This document shows positions 24,047 to 33,560 of a stretch of 55,588 nt of DNA, piece by piece. The notes below the pieces were generated by a model. That model was not told where the DNA came from. It worked only from the letters and a program-made list of their open reading frames with translations, and did not search any database. Numbering within the stretch: position 1 is the stretch's first letter; every line of letters starts with the position of its first letter. Source of the DNA: Streptomyces sp. CoH27 (GTDB taxonomy: Bacteria > Actinomycetota > Actinomycetes > Streptomycetales > Streptomycetaceae); NCBI RefSeq assembly GCF_020181035.1, contig NZ_JAIQYY010000011.1, forward strand, positions 301,403 to 356,990. The letters run 5' to 3'. The translations under genes and the position numbers were made by a program.

Positions 24047-25054
24047 CTAAGCGTCCCAGAGCGCTCCGAGCGTCAACAGGTCCCCTCGGTACTCGATCCG
24101 CCCGGCCCAGTCGGCGGGCCAGGCGTCCGCGCCCAGCCAGGCTCCCGCGAAGGCGCCGGTGAGGCAGGCGATGGAGTCGGAGTCGCCGGAGGAGCAGGCG
24201 GCCCGGCGCAGGGCGGTGACGGGCTCGTCGGGGAAGAGCAGGAAGCACAGCAGCCCGGTGGCGAGGGCCTCCTCGGCGATCCAGCCGGCCCCGGTGGCCA
24301 GGCACGGGTCGGTCTCCGGGGAGGCGGTCCGCACGGCCTCCTGGAGCCGGTCGAGGACCGCGAGGCACTCGTCCCAGCCGCGCGCGATGAAGTGTTCGGC
24401 GCTGGGGTCCTGGGCGCGGGTCCACAGGTCGCCGAGCCAGGTGTGGTCGTAGTGGGTGCGGTGGTCGAGCGCGTACGAGCGCAGCTGTCCGACGAGCCCC
24501 GCCGGATCCGTCCCCCGGGCGAGCAGGTGGACGGCGTGGGCGGTGAGGTCGGAGGCGGCGAGCGCGGTGGGGTGGCCGTGGGTGAGCGCGGACTGCAACT
24601 GGGCGGCGCCGGAGCGCTGGGCGTCGCTCAGGCCGGGGGCGAGCCCGACCGGGGCGACGCGCATGTTGGCCCCGCAGCCCTTGGAGCCGGTCTGGCTGGC
24701 GTCCTGCCACGGCCGCCGCTCCTCGACGAGCAGGTTGCACGCGGTCAGGCAGGTGTTGCCCGGGGCCCGGTTGTTCTCGGGCGAGTGGAACCAGTCCACG
24801 AACTCCTCGCGCAGCGGCCGCTCCAGCCGCTTGGGCGCGAGGTAGCCGCGTTCCGTGGCCGTGCGCAGGGCCCGCCCGACGGCGAGGGTCATCTGGGTGT
24901 CGTCGGAGACGAAGGCCCGCTTCGGCAGCTCCATCTCCCGCCAGGGCCCGCACTTGGCGAGGATCGAGGGCACGTCGTTGAATTCGGTCGGGAAGCCGAG
25001 GGCGTCCCCGAGAGCGAGGCCGATCAGCGCCCCGGTGGCCGCGCGCTTGGACAT
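24047..25054 (-). CDS. ADP-ribosylglycohydrolase (DraG-type) family protein
   Basis: 335 residues. Metal-binding signatures are SDDTQMT (50-56) near the N-terminus and SGDSDSIA (289-296) near the C-terminus, which hold the two magnesium ions of DraG/ARH enzymes; GALIGLALGDALG at the start is also typical. It should remove ADP-ribose from a protein, nucleic acid or small molecule. I chose the ATG at 25054, whose GGGGGA lies in one arm of a perfect 15-bp inverted repeat; a GTG at 25081 would add nine residues. It precedes a nucleotidyltransferase gene by 4 nt. Confidence 0.88.
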   Translation of the reverse strand: MSKRAATGALIGLALGDALGFPTEFNDVPSILAKCGPWREMELPKRAFVSDDTQMTLAVGRALRTATERGYLAPKRLERPLREEFVDWFHSPENNRAPGNTCLTACNLLVEERRPWQDASQTGSKGCGANMRVAPVGLAPGLSDAQRSGAAQLQSALTHGHPTALAASDLTAHAVHLLARGTDPAGLVGQLRSYALDHRTHYDHTWLGDLWTRAQDPSAEHFIARGWDECLAVLDRLQEAVRTASPETDPCLATGAGWIAEEALATGLLCFLLFPDEPVTALRRAACSSGDSDSIACLTGAFAGAWLGADAWPADWAGRIEYRGDLLTLGALWDA

Positions 25055-25059
25055 AGAAA

Positions 25060-25104
25060 CACCATCCCCCTTTATCGTCACGTTGACAGTAAAGGGGGAT
25101 GGTG
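25060..25104 (-). promoter_or_regulatory. Perfect 15-bp inverted repeat containing the ribosome-binding site
   Basis: CACCATCCCCCTTTA (25060-25074) and TAAAGGGGGATGGTG (25090-25104) are exact complements separated by 15 nt. On the minus strand the AAGGGGGA of the second-transcribed arm is the ribosome-binding site for the ADP-ribosylglycohydrolase, 5 nt from its ATG at the arm's end. The hairpin would hide the site; alternatively it is the terminator of rluB (followed by TTTCT) or a protein operator. Confidence 0.75.
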
Positions 25105-25119
25105 AGCAGGCGCAAGCGA

Positions 25120-26184
25120 TCAGAGGTCGACTTCCTTCATCAGCATGCCGACCTCGGTGTTGGACAGCCGGCGCAGCCAGCCCGACTTCTGGTCGCCCAG
25201 GGTGATCGGACCGAAGGCGGTGCGCACCAGCTTCTCGACCGGGAAGCCGGCCTCGGCCAGCATGCGGCGGACGATGTGCTTGCGGCCCTCATGGAGGGTC
25301 ACCTCGACCAGATAGTTCTTGCCGGTCTGCTCGACGACCCGGAAGTGGTCCGCGCGCGCGTACCCGTCCTCCAGCTGGATGCCGTCCTTGAGCTTCTTGC
25401 CCAGGTCGCGCGGGATCGGGCCGACGATCGCGGCGAGGTAGGTCTTCTTCACGCCGTACTTCGGGTGCGTGAGGCGATGCGCCAGCTCGCCGTGGTTGGT
25501 CAGCAGGATGACACCCTCGGTCTCGGTGTCCAGCCGGCCGACGTGGAAGAGCCGCGTCTCACGGTTGGTGACGTAGTCACCGAGGCACTGGCGCCCCTCC
25601 GGGTCCTCCATGGTGGAGACGACACCGGCGGGCTTGTTCAGCGAGAAGAACTGGTACGACTGCGTCGCGACCGTCAGGCCGTCGACCTTGACCTCGTCCT
25701 TCTCCGGGTCGACGCGGCGGCCCTGCTCGGTGACGATCTCGCCGTTCACCTCGACCCTGGCCTGCTCGATCAGCTCCTCGCAGGCCCGCCGGGAGCCGTA
25801 GCCCGCACGCGCGAGGACCTTCTGCAGCCGCTCGCCCTCCTGCTCGGCGCCCGGGAAGGTCTTGGGCAGCTTGATGTCCTTCTTGCCGGCGTAGCGCTCG
25901 CGGTTGCGCTCCTCGGCCCGCGCCTCGTACTCACGGGAGCGGCCGGGCGCCGTGCGGCCGCGCTGGGGCTGGGCCTGCTTGGGGCCGCCCTTGGCACCGC
26001 CGCGGGCCGCGCCGCCGCGCCCGGACTTGGGGCCGTCCTGGGAGGCGCCGGGGCCCACGTCGTAGCGGCGCTCCTCGGGGCGGGGCTTGCGGGGACGGCC
26101 CTGCCCCTGCCGCTCGTCCCGGTTGTTGCCGGCGCCGCGGTAGTTCCCGCGTCCGCCACTCTTGCCGCTGCCGCTGCTTCGCAT
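25120..26184 (-). CDS. rluB: 23S rRNA pseudouridine synthase, RluB/RsuA family
   Basis: 354 residues. The first ~115 residues are a basic Gly/Arg/Pro-rich tail, typical for actinobacteria; then an S4 RNA-binding domain (about 117-165, ERLQKVLARAGYGSRRACEEL) and the pseudouridine synthase domain with catalytic Asp219 in GRLDTETEG and the closing LHEGRKHIVRRML. It isomerises a uridine in 23S rRNA. Start ATG at 26184, 12 nt after the scpB stop, in the conserved scpA-scpB-rluB operon. Confidence 0.93.
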   Translation of the reverse strand: MRSSGSGKSGGRGNYRGAGNNRDERQGQGRPRKPRPEERRYDVGPGASQDGPKSGRGGAARGGAKGGPKQAQPQRGRTAPGRSREYEARAEERNRERYAGKKDIKLPKTFPGAEQEGERLQKVLARAGYGSRRACEELIEQARVEVNGEIVTEQGRRVDPEKDEVKVDGLTVATQSYQFFSLNKPAGVVSTMEDPEGRQCLGDYVTNRETRLFHVGRLDTETEGVILLTNHGELAHRLTHPKYGVKKTYLAAIVGPIPRDLGKKLKDGIQLEDGYARADHFRVVEQTGKNYLVEVTLHEGRKHIVRRMLAEAGFPVEKLVRTAFGPITLGDQKSGWLRRLSNTEVGMLMKEVDL

Positions 26185-26196
26185 CAAAGTTCCGTC

Positions 26197-26844
26197 TTAG
26201 TCGTCTGCGTCCTCTACGCCGGGCGCGTCGGGCGCGTCCGGGTCGAACGACGGGACTCCTTCCTGGGTCTCGGCCTCGATCGCCTCCGCCTCCGGGAGGA
26301 AGGGCGCGAGCTCCGGAAGCTCGTCCAGGCCGCGCAGGCCCATCCGCTCCAGGAAGTAGTTCGTCGTCGTGTACAGGATCGCACCTGTTTCGGGTTCCGT
26401 GCCCGCCTCCTCGACCAGACCGCGCTGGAGCAGGGTGCGCATCACACCGTCACAGTTGACCCCGCGTACGGCGGAGACGCGGCTGCGGCTGACCGGCTGG
26501 CGGTAGGCGACCACCGCGAGGGTCTCCAGCGCGGCCTGGGTGAGCCGGGCGGTCTGGCCGTCCAGGACGAGCCGTTCGACGGCGGGCGCGTAGGCGGCGC
26601 GGGTGTAGTAGCGCCAGCCGCCCGCGACGAACCGCAGCTCGAAGCCGCGGCCCTGTACGGCGTACTCGTCGGCCAGTTCCCGCAGCGCGTCCGCGACCTG
26701 CCGTCTGGGCCGCTCCAGCAGCTTCGCCAGATGCTCCTCGGTCGCGGGCTCGTCGACGACCATGAGCATGGCCTCCAGGGCGGGCTTGAGGCCGAGGTCG
26801 GCGACGGTCGCCGGTCCGGCCGGAAGCTCGGTGGTCTCACTCAC
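26197..26844 (-). CDS. scpB: Segregation and condensation protein B
   Basis: 215 residues with the two winged-helix domains of ScpB: LKPALEAMLMVVDEPATEEHLAKLL for the first, and LTQAALETLAVVAYRQPVSRSRVSAVRGVNCDGVMRTLLQRGLV for the second, followed by ILYTTTNYFLERMGLRGLDELP. The tail is acidic. It binds ScpA and SMC in the condensin complex that organises the chromosome. The GTG at 26844 overlaps the scpA stop by 4 nt. Confidence 0.95.
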   Translation of the reverse strand: MSETTELPAGPATVADLGLKPALEAMLMVVDEPATEEHLAKLLERPRRQVADALRELADEYAVQGRGFELRFVAGGWRYYTRAAYAPAVERLVLDGQTARLTQAALETLAVVAYRQPVSRSRVSAVRGVNCDGVMRTLLQRGLVEEAGTEPETGAILYTTTNYFLERMGLRGLDELPELAPFLPEAEAIEAETQEGVPSFDPDAPDAPGVEDADD

Positions 26845-28001
26845 GGCTTCTTCTCCTCTTTCGGCGTCTCGGGCGGCCGGTCGAACTCGTCGGTGACCAT
26901 CGGCGCCGCGTCCGTGTCCCCGCCGGTCCAGCGCACCAGCAGCTCCCCGAGCGCGGCCTCCTGCTCCAGGGCGACGGCCTTCTCGCGGTACAGCTCCAGC
27001 AGCGCGAGGAACCGGGCGACGACGGTGAGGGTGTCGTCGGTGTCCTCGACCAGCGCCCGGAAGCTGGCCTCGCCCAGCTCCTTCAGCCTGGCGACCACGA
27101 TCCCGGCCTGTTCCTGCACGCTGACCAGCGGGGCGTGGATGTGGTCGATGTAGACCTGCGGTTTGGGCTTGGGCTGCATGGCCTTGACCGCGAGCCGGGC
27201 GAAGCCCTCGGGGCCGATGCTGATGACGACTTCGGGCAGCAGCTCGGCGTGCTGGGGTTCCAGACCGACGGTACGGGGCCACCGGCGGGCTTCCTCGTCG
27301 AGCCGCTGGTTGAAGATGTCCGCGATCTGCTTGTACGCGCGGTACTGCAGCAGCCGCGCGAACAGCAGGTCCCGGGCCTCCAGCAGGGCAAGATCGGCCT
27401 CGTCCTCGACCTCGGCGGCGGGCAGCAGCCGGGCCGCCTTCAGATCGAGCAGCGTGGCGGCCACGACGAGGAACTCCGTCGTCTGGTCCAGGTCCCAGTC
27501 CGGCCCCATGGCCCGGATGTGCGCCATGAACTCGTCGGTGACCTTCGACAGGGCGACCTCGGTGACGTCCAGCTTGTGCTTGGAGATCAGCTGGAGGAGG
27601 AGGTCGAAGGGGCCCTCGAAGTTGGCAAGGCGGACCTTGAAGACACCGTCGCGGGGTTCTTCGGGTTCGGCGGCCGCGGCTTCTCCGGGTACGGCGGCCC
27701 CAGGCGCCTCGGACACCGCGGCCACGGGCTCTTCCGAAGCGACAGCCACAGACGCCTCAAGGCGGGCGGCTGCGAGCGTTTCCGGCTCGGCGGCCGTGGG
27801 GGCTTCGGGTGGGACGGCTCCGGCTCGCTCTTCCGGCACCCCGGCGTTGTGCCCAGCGGGCTCGGCACGAGCCACGGCCTCGGCCACCGGCTCGCTCGTC
27901 GGCGGGGCCGGCGTAGCCCCCGGCCCCCGCCCCAGCGCACGTCGGCGTCCGGCAGCAGGGCCGGAGGCGGGCGCGGAGGCGGGAACGTCGGACGAGGTCA
28001 T
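26841..28001 (-). CDS. scpA: Segregation and condensation protein A
   Basis: 386 residues, ScpA kleisin. The conserved core begins near residue 120 with FKVRLANFEGPFDLLLQLISKHKLDVTEVAL and continues to YREKAVALEQEAALGELLVRW. The ~118-residue N-terminal extension is Ala/Pro/Glu-rich low-complexity sequence without homology, longer than in most bacteria but common in Streptomyces. The protein bridges the SMC heads. It starts at an ATG 19 nt after the ribbon-helix-helix gene and overlaps scpB by 4 nt. Confidence 0.94.
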   Translation of the reverse strand: MTSSDVPASAPASGPAAGRRRALGRGPGATPAPPTSEPVAEAVARAEPAGHNAGVPEERAGAVPPEAPTAAEPETLAAARLEASVAVASEEPVAAVSEAPGAAVPGEAAAAEPEEPRDGVFKVRLANFEGPFDLLLQLISKHKLDVTEVALSKVTDEFMAHIRAMGPDWDLDQTTEFLVVAATLLDLKAARLLPAAEVEDEADLALLEARDLLFARLLQYRAYKQIADIFNQRLDEEARRWPRTVGLEPQHAELLPEVVISIGPEGFARLAVKAMQPKPKPQVYIDHIHAPLVSVQEQAGIVVARLKELGEASFRALVEDTDDTLTVVARFLALLELYREKAVALEQEAALGELLVRWTGGDTDAAPMVTDEFDRPPETPKEEKKP

Positions 28002-28019
28002 GGCCCCCGCAGGCTACCG

Positions 28020-28571
28020 CTACCGCCCTCGCAGGCGTCGTACGAGGATGCTCGCGTCCCCGCGGGACTCCAGGTCGGCGAGGACCACGGCCACCGCCTC
28101 GCGGACGATGCGCCCGCGGTCCACCGCCAGCCCGTGCTCACCCCGGAGCACCAGGCGGGCGTGCTCCAGGTCCATCAGTTCCTCGGCGGAGACGTACACG
28201 GTGATCTTCTCGTCGTGCCGCTCGCGCCCGCTGGGCCGACGGGCCGCCGCCCGCCCCTTCTTGCGCGGCTGAGCGGCCGCGGCGGAGCCGTCCTGTGCCG
28301 CCTGCCGACGCGCCGGGCGGGTGCGGGACTCGCCGGCCCCGTCCTGCTCGGCCTCCGCGGCGACATGCTCCGCGCCCTCGCCGTCGCCGCCCTGGACGGG
28401 CACCGACTGCGGTGCGTCCTCGGCGGCGGCCACGTCGTCGCTCTCCCCCGCGGGAGACGGCACCCGGGCCTCACCGTTGGCCCCGCGGCGGGGAGTCGAC
28501 GGCTGCAGCGCCGTCCCCCCTGTCGTACGGAAGAGTTCGTCGGCCCCGGGCAGACTCACTCGGCGTGACAC
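28020..28571 (-). CDS. Hypothetical protein with C-terminal ribbon-helix-helix-like domain
   Basis: 183 residues. The first ~115 residues are disordered (Gly/Ala/Glu/Arg). The last ~60, KITVYVSAEELMDLEHARLVLRGEHGLAVDRGRIVREAVAVVLADLESRG, have the strand-helix-helix layout of ribbon-helix-helix DNA-binding proteins. It sits between parA and scpA, so a role in chromosome organisation or segregation is plausible. The start is a GTG at 28571 preceded by GGGAGG; it overlaps parA by 16 nt. A second GTG at 28559 would give a 4-nt overlap instead. Confidence 0.75.
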   Translation of the reverse strand: MSRRVSLPGADELFRTTGGTALQPSTPRRGANGEARVPSPAGESDDVAAAEDAPQSVPVQGGDGEGAEHVAAEAEQDGAGESRTRPARRQAAQDGSAAAAQPRKKGRAAARRPSGRERHDEKITVYVSAEELMDLEHARLVLRGEHGLAVDRGRIVREAVAVVLADLESRGDASILVRRLRGR

Positions 28572-29731
28572 CGGGCGAGCACCTCCCTGGCGAGCTGGCG
28601 ATAGGCGGCGGCACCGACGGAGTTGGAGGCGTAGGTGGTGATGGGCTCACCGGCGACCGTGGTCTCCGGGAAGCGGACCGTGCGGCCGATGACCGTGTGG
28701 TAGACGTGGTCGTCGAACGCCTCGACGACACGGGCCAGGACCTCGCGGCTGTGGACCGTGCGCGAGTCGTACATCGTGGCGAGGATGCCGTCCAGCTCCA
28801 GCTCGGGGTTGAGCCGCTCCTGGACCTTCTCGATGGTCTCGGTCAGCAGCGCCACACCGCGCAGCGCGAAGAACTCGCACTCCAGCGGCACGATCACCTT
28901 GTGCGCGGCCGTGAGGGCGTTGACGGTGAGCAGGCCGAGCGAGGGCTGGCAGTCGATGACGATGTAGTCGTAGTCGTCCATCAGCGGCTTCAGGGCGCGC
29001 TGGAGGGTCGACTCGCGGGCGACCTCGGAGACCAGCTGGACCTCGGCGGCCGACAGGTCGATGTTGGAGGGCAGCAGGTCCATGTTGGGGACCGCCGTCT
29101 TCAGCAGGACCTCGTCCGCCGACATGCCCCGCTCCATGAGCAGGTTGTAGACGGTCAGGTCCAGCTCCATCGGGTTGACGCCGAGGCCCACCGACAGCGC
29201 GCCCTGCGGGTCGAAGTCCACGAGCAGCACGCGCCGGCCGTACTCCGCGAGCGCGGCACCCAGGTTGATGGTCGACGTCGTCTTGCCGACGCCGCCCTTC
29301 TGGTTGCACATCGCGATGATCTTCGCGGGGCCGTGGTCGGTCAGCGGGCCAGGGATCGGGAAGTACGGCAGCGGGCGTCCGGTCGGGCCGATGCGCTCGC
29401 GGCGCTGGCGGGCCGCGTCGGGTGCGAGCGTGGCCGCGTACTCCGGATCGGGCTCGTACTCGGCGTCGGGGTCGTAGAAGTGCCCCTCGGGCAGTTCGTC
29501 GTAGTCGGCGAAGTGGTTGTGGGGCGCGCCACTTCCGTCGCCGGCCATGGCGTTCACGTGATGGCCATCCATGCTCTGGTGTGCTGTCCGGGCGGTCTGC
29601 GGACCCGGACTCTGGTGGGCTGCGAAGGTGCGCACAGCTACGGAGCCGACAGCCTCGAATCCCGCGGAGCCCTGGCCCCGTACAGGCATTCCTGGTTGAC
29701 CACCCCCGGGAGAAAATGTCGACTCATTCAC
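28556..29731 (-). CDS. parA: ParA-family ATPase (chromosome or cargo positioning)
   Basis: 391 residues. A deviant Walker A KGGVGKTT (145-152), LLVDFDPQGALSVGLG, and IVIDCQPSLGLLTVNAL (Walker B region) mark a ParA ATPase. The ~135-residue N-terminal extension is disordered and rich in Gly/His/Pro. It is not next to a parB gene, so it is an orphan ParA, the type located near scpA in actinobacteria (as Rv1708). The GTG at 29731 has a perfect AAGGAGGT site 10 nt upstream, which decides the start. The 337 nt between it and ald hold a terminator and no gene. Confidence 0.9.
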   Translation of the reverse strand: MNESTFSPGGGQPGMPVRGQGSAGFEAVGSVAVRTFAAHQSPGPQTARTAHQSMDGHHVNAMAGDGSGAPHNHFADYDELPEGHFYDPDAEYEPDPEYAATLAPDAARQRRERIGPTGRPLPYFPIPGPLTDHGPAKIIAMCNQKGGVGKTTSTINLGAALAEYGRRVLLVDFDPQGALSVGLGVNPMELDLTVYNLLMERGMSADEVLLKTAVPNMDLLPSNIDLSAAEVQLVSEVARESTLQRALKPLMDDYDYIVIDCQPSLGLLTVNALTAAHKVIVPLECEFFALRGVALLTETIEKVQERLNPELELDGILATMYDSRTVHSREVLARVVEAFDDHVYHTVIGRTVRFPETTVAGEPITTYASNSVGAAAYRQLAREVLARCHAE

Positions 29732-29992
29732 AAGTCGTCTTACCTCCTTGGTGACCAGGAAACTTCTAGACAAGGTCAGCGTGGCACCATGCCGACGGTT
29801 GGCGACTCTATGGCGTGTCGGCGGTTCGCAGCAACACAATCCGCCGGACCCGGCACGATGTGTCGGCAATGAAACATCTCGCTGTCAAGGGCGTACGGCC
29901 GTCGCACAGCAGGTTTCACCGGTGTGCGAATCGGTCGAAGGGTTACGTTCGAGGCGAGTTGACCGAGAGCCGCAAAGTGACCATACACACAT

Positions 29993-30025
29993 CCGGCCGG
30001 ACCTTGTCGGGCAAGGTCCGGCCGG
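29993..30025 (-). terminator. Terminator of ald
   Basis: CCGGCCGGACCTTG (29993-30006) and CAAGGTCCGGCCGG (30012-30025) form a perfect 14-bp stem with a 5-nt loop, 44 nt after the ald stop. Confidence 0.75.
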
Positions 30026-30068
30026 GTGCGCGCAGTTGACGAGCCGTGTTGACGAATCGCCTTTTGGG

Positions 30069-31184
<1,116 letters not shown>

Positions 31185-31290
31185 GTCGATCACGGTCCTT
31201 GGCTCAGAGGGTATGGGGGGTGCATTACAAGACATACCCAGGCATGCAGGGCACACCGGGAGACACCGCAGGAGAACGTGCGGCAGAGCC

Positions 31291-31318
31291 AGTCTAATGA
31301 AGGCGTTCCGCGTGTCTA
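31291..31318 (-). promoter_or_regulatory. Probable ald promoter
   Basis: On the minus strand TAGACA (31313-31318) and TAGACT (31291-31296) are spaced by 16 nt, giving a leader of about 100 nt before ald. Confidence 0.4.
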
Positions 31319-31331
31319 GCCTTTCATTGCA

Positions 31332-33398
31332 TCAATCTTCACTGGATGTACTGCGGATTTCGCAGGCGTTCCTGTCCTGTTCCGCCCTTGTGTCGCCCTC
31401 CAGGGCCTCCGCACCCAGCATGCGCTCGGCCGCCGTGCGGTGCAGTCGAGCGGTGGTGGAGTCACCGAGGTGCTCCAGGGTGTCGGCGAGCCGGAGGTGC
31501 AGCGCGGCCTGCAGCCGGACGTCCTCCGCGCGCCGCGCGCACTCCACCGCCTCCTGACACGTACGCAGCGACTCCTCGAACCGTCCCGCGTACTCCTGCA
31601 CCCGGGCCAGCTCGCTCAACGCCCGCGCGTGGGCGGCCACATCACCGCCCTTGCGGTAGCCGGCGACGGCCGCCCGCCAGTTCCTGACGGCCTCGCCGTA
31701 GCGGCCCGCGTAGGTGTGCGCGGTGGCGATCCGGCCGTACAGCCGGGCGGCCTGCTCACGCTCGCCCCGGGCCAGCCGGTCGGCCAGGGCCCGGCCGAAC
31801 CAGTCGGCGGCCCGGTCGTGGTCCCCCAGCTCCTGGTACGCGCCGCCTACGGATTCCATCGCGCGGCCGGCCGCGTACGGGTCGTTCGCCTCGCGTCCGG
31901 CGTCCAGCGCCGCGCGATACCGGGCCAGCGCGTCCCGGGTGCGGCCGGTCTGGGCGTCCACGTCGCCCAGGTTCAGCAGGGCGGCGGCCTTCTCCCGGGG
32001 CAGCCCGCGCCGCTCGGCGACATCGAGGACGAGGCTGTGCACGCCGTACAGGTCGGCCGCGGCCGCCTGGGTGCCCTCGTGCGCCACCAGGGCCCTGACC
32101 AGCTGGGACATCAGCCGGCGGGCGAGCGTGTCCAGCTCGCCGTCGGCCACCGCGAGCCGCGCGGACGCCAGCAGGGCGGGCCGGCGGATGCGCAGCCAGT
32201 CGACGGCCGCCCGGGGGCTGGGGAAGCGTACCTCGCGGGGCATGGCGTTCAGCTTCTGGCGGGCCTCGGGGCTGTCGGTCTCGGTGATCGCCCGGCAGGC
32301 CTGCAGCAGCCGTACCGTCCGCTCCAGCATCCGGGCCCGCGCCAGCTGGCGCTCCGCGGGCCGCTCCTGGCTCTCCGCGAGGGCGCGCACCAGCGGGTGC
32401 AGACAGCCGGGGATCTCGTACTGGGGCAGCGGAGAGTCCACCGCGTGCAGCAGGCCGAGGGCGACGAGGTCGTCCAGGATCGTGCGGGCCGAGCCGACCG
32501 AGCAGCCCGCGAGGGCCGAGGCGGTGTGCGGGTCGGCCGGCCCGGCCGGGGCGAGCGCGAGCAGCCGCAGGATCCGGGCGGCCGTGGCGGGCAGCTCGTC
32601 GTACACCTGCCGGAAGACCCGGGCGAGCGGGCTGCCGTCCGTGCCGTCGTCGGCGGCCGCGTGCAGCCGTTTGGCGAGGTCGGAGACGGCGGCCTGGGGG
32701 CGGGCGGCGAGCCAGCCGCCTGCCAGGACCAGCGCGGCCGGATGGCCCTGGCAGGCCTCGGCCAGGCTCTCGGCGGAGCGCGGGTCGACGGTGATGCGGA
32801 CCGAGCCGGTGTAGCGGGTGAGCAGCTCCACCGCGGACTTGGTGTCGAGGCCGCCGACGGTGCAGGGGCGGACGTCCGCGATGCCGGTGAGCGGGCCCGT
32901 GGAGACGGCCACCACCAGGCAGTCCGGGGTGTCCGGCAGCAGCGCGTCGACCTGCTCGGCGCCGGCCGCGTCGTCGAGCAGCAGCAGGGCACGCCGACCG
33001 GCGAGGGCGGTGCGCAGCGCCTCGGTCAGGTCGTCCTCGCCGGCTCCGGCCGGGGCGGGCAGGTCCAGCGCGGCGAGCAGCTCGCGGGCGGTGCGCTCGA
33101 CCGGTACGGGGGTGCCGTCGGGCTCGGCGAGCCGGGCGCGCAGCACCCCGTCGGGGTAGCGGCCGGCGACCTGGCGTACGAGTTCCCCGGCGAGCGTGGT
33201 CCGGCCGGAGCCGGGGCGGCCCGCGATCAGCAGCACGCGCGCGCGGGGTGCCTTGCGGCCGGCGATCGTGTCCAGGCCCGCGCGCTCGATGTCGGCGCGG
33301 AGCTCCTTCAACTCCCTTGCACGGCCCAGGAAATGGTCTTCCACGGCCTCGCGCCCGGACAGCCCCGCGCCGTCTGTGTCCACCGCCTGATCCGTCAC
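31332..33398 (-). CDS. STAND-type NTPase with C-terminal TPR repeats
   Basis: 688 residues. The N-terminal third is an NB-ARC/STAND module: P-loop GRPGSGRTT (60-68), in which the usual Lys is Arg66, an LLLLDD Walker B (about 130-137) and CQGHPAALVLAGGWLA, equivalent to the GLPLAL motif. After a winged-helix-like part the C-terminal ~250 residues are tetratricopeptide repeats (for example ALLNLGDVDAQTGRTRDALARYRAAL, ARLYGRIATAHTYAGRYGEAVRNW). It is likely a signalling ATPase or scaffold; its ligand is unknown. No fused effector domain is visible. The GTG at 33398 has GGGAG upstream. Confidence 0.82.
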   Translation of the reverse strand: MTDQAVDTDGAGLSGREAVEDHFLGRARELKELRADIERAGLDTIAGRKAPRARVLLIAGRPGSGRTTLAGELVRQVAGRYPDGVLRARLAEPDGTPVPVERTARELLAALDLPAPAGAGEDDLTEALRTALAGRRALLLLDDAAGAEQVDALLPDTPDCLVVAVSTGPLTGIADVRPCTVGGLDTKSAVELLTRYTGSVRITVDPRSAESLAEACQGHPAALVLAGGWLAARPQAAVSDLAKRLHAAADDGTDGSPLARVFRQVYDELPATAARILRLLALAPAGPADPHTASALAGCSVGSARTILDDLVALGLLHAVDSPLPQYEIPGCLHPLVRALAESQERPAERQLARARMLERTVRLLQACRAITETDSPEARQKLNAMPREVRFPSPRAAVDWLRIRRPALLASARLAVADGELDTLARRLMSQLVRALVAHEGTQAAAADLYGVHSLVLDVAERRGLPREKAAALLNLGDVDAQTGRTRDALARYRAALDAGREANDPYAAGRAMESVGGAYQELGDHDRAADWFGRALADRLARGEREQAARLYGRIATAHTYAGRYGEAVRNWRAAVAGYRKGGDVAAHARALSELARVQEYAGRFEESLRTCQEAVECARRAEDVRLQAALHLRLADTLEHLGDSTTARLHRTAAERMLGAEALEGDTRAEQDRNACEIRSTSSED

Positions 33399-33560
33399 GG
33401 GCCACACTCCCGTCCCACCGCACGCGCAAGCCCGCCGGGTCTTCCGGTACGGGCGCTGAAGAGCCTAGTTCACGCTCTGCGACGTTCCGTGACGAGCGTG
33501 GCGGACAGATCCCCTGATCGGATCAGGCGATCGTCACACCACTGGGACGTACGGGTGAGC

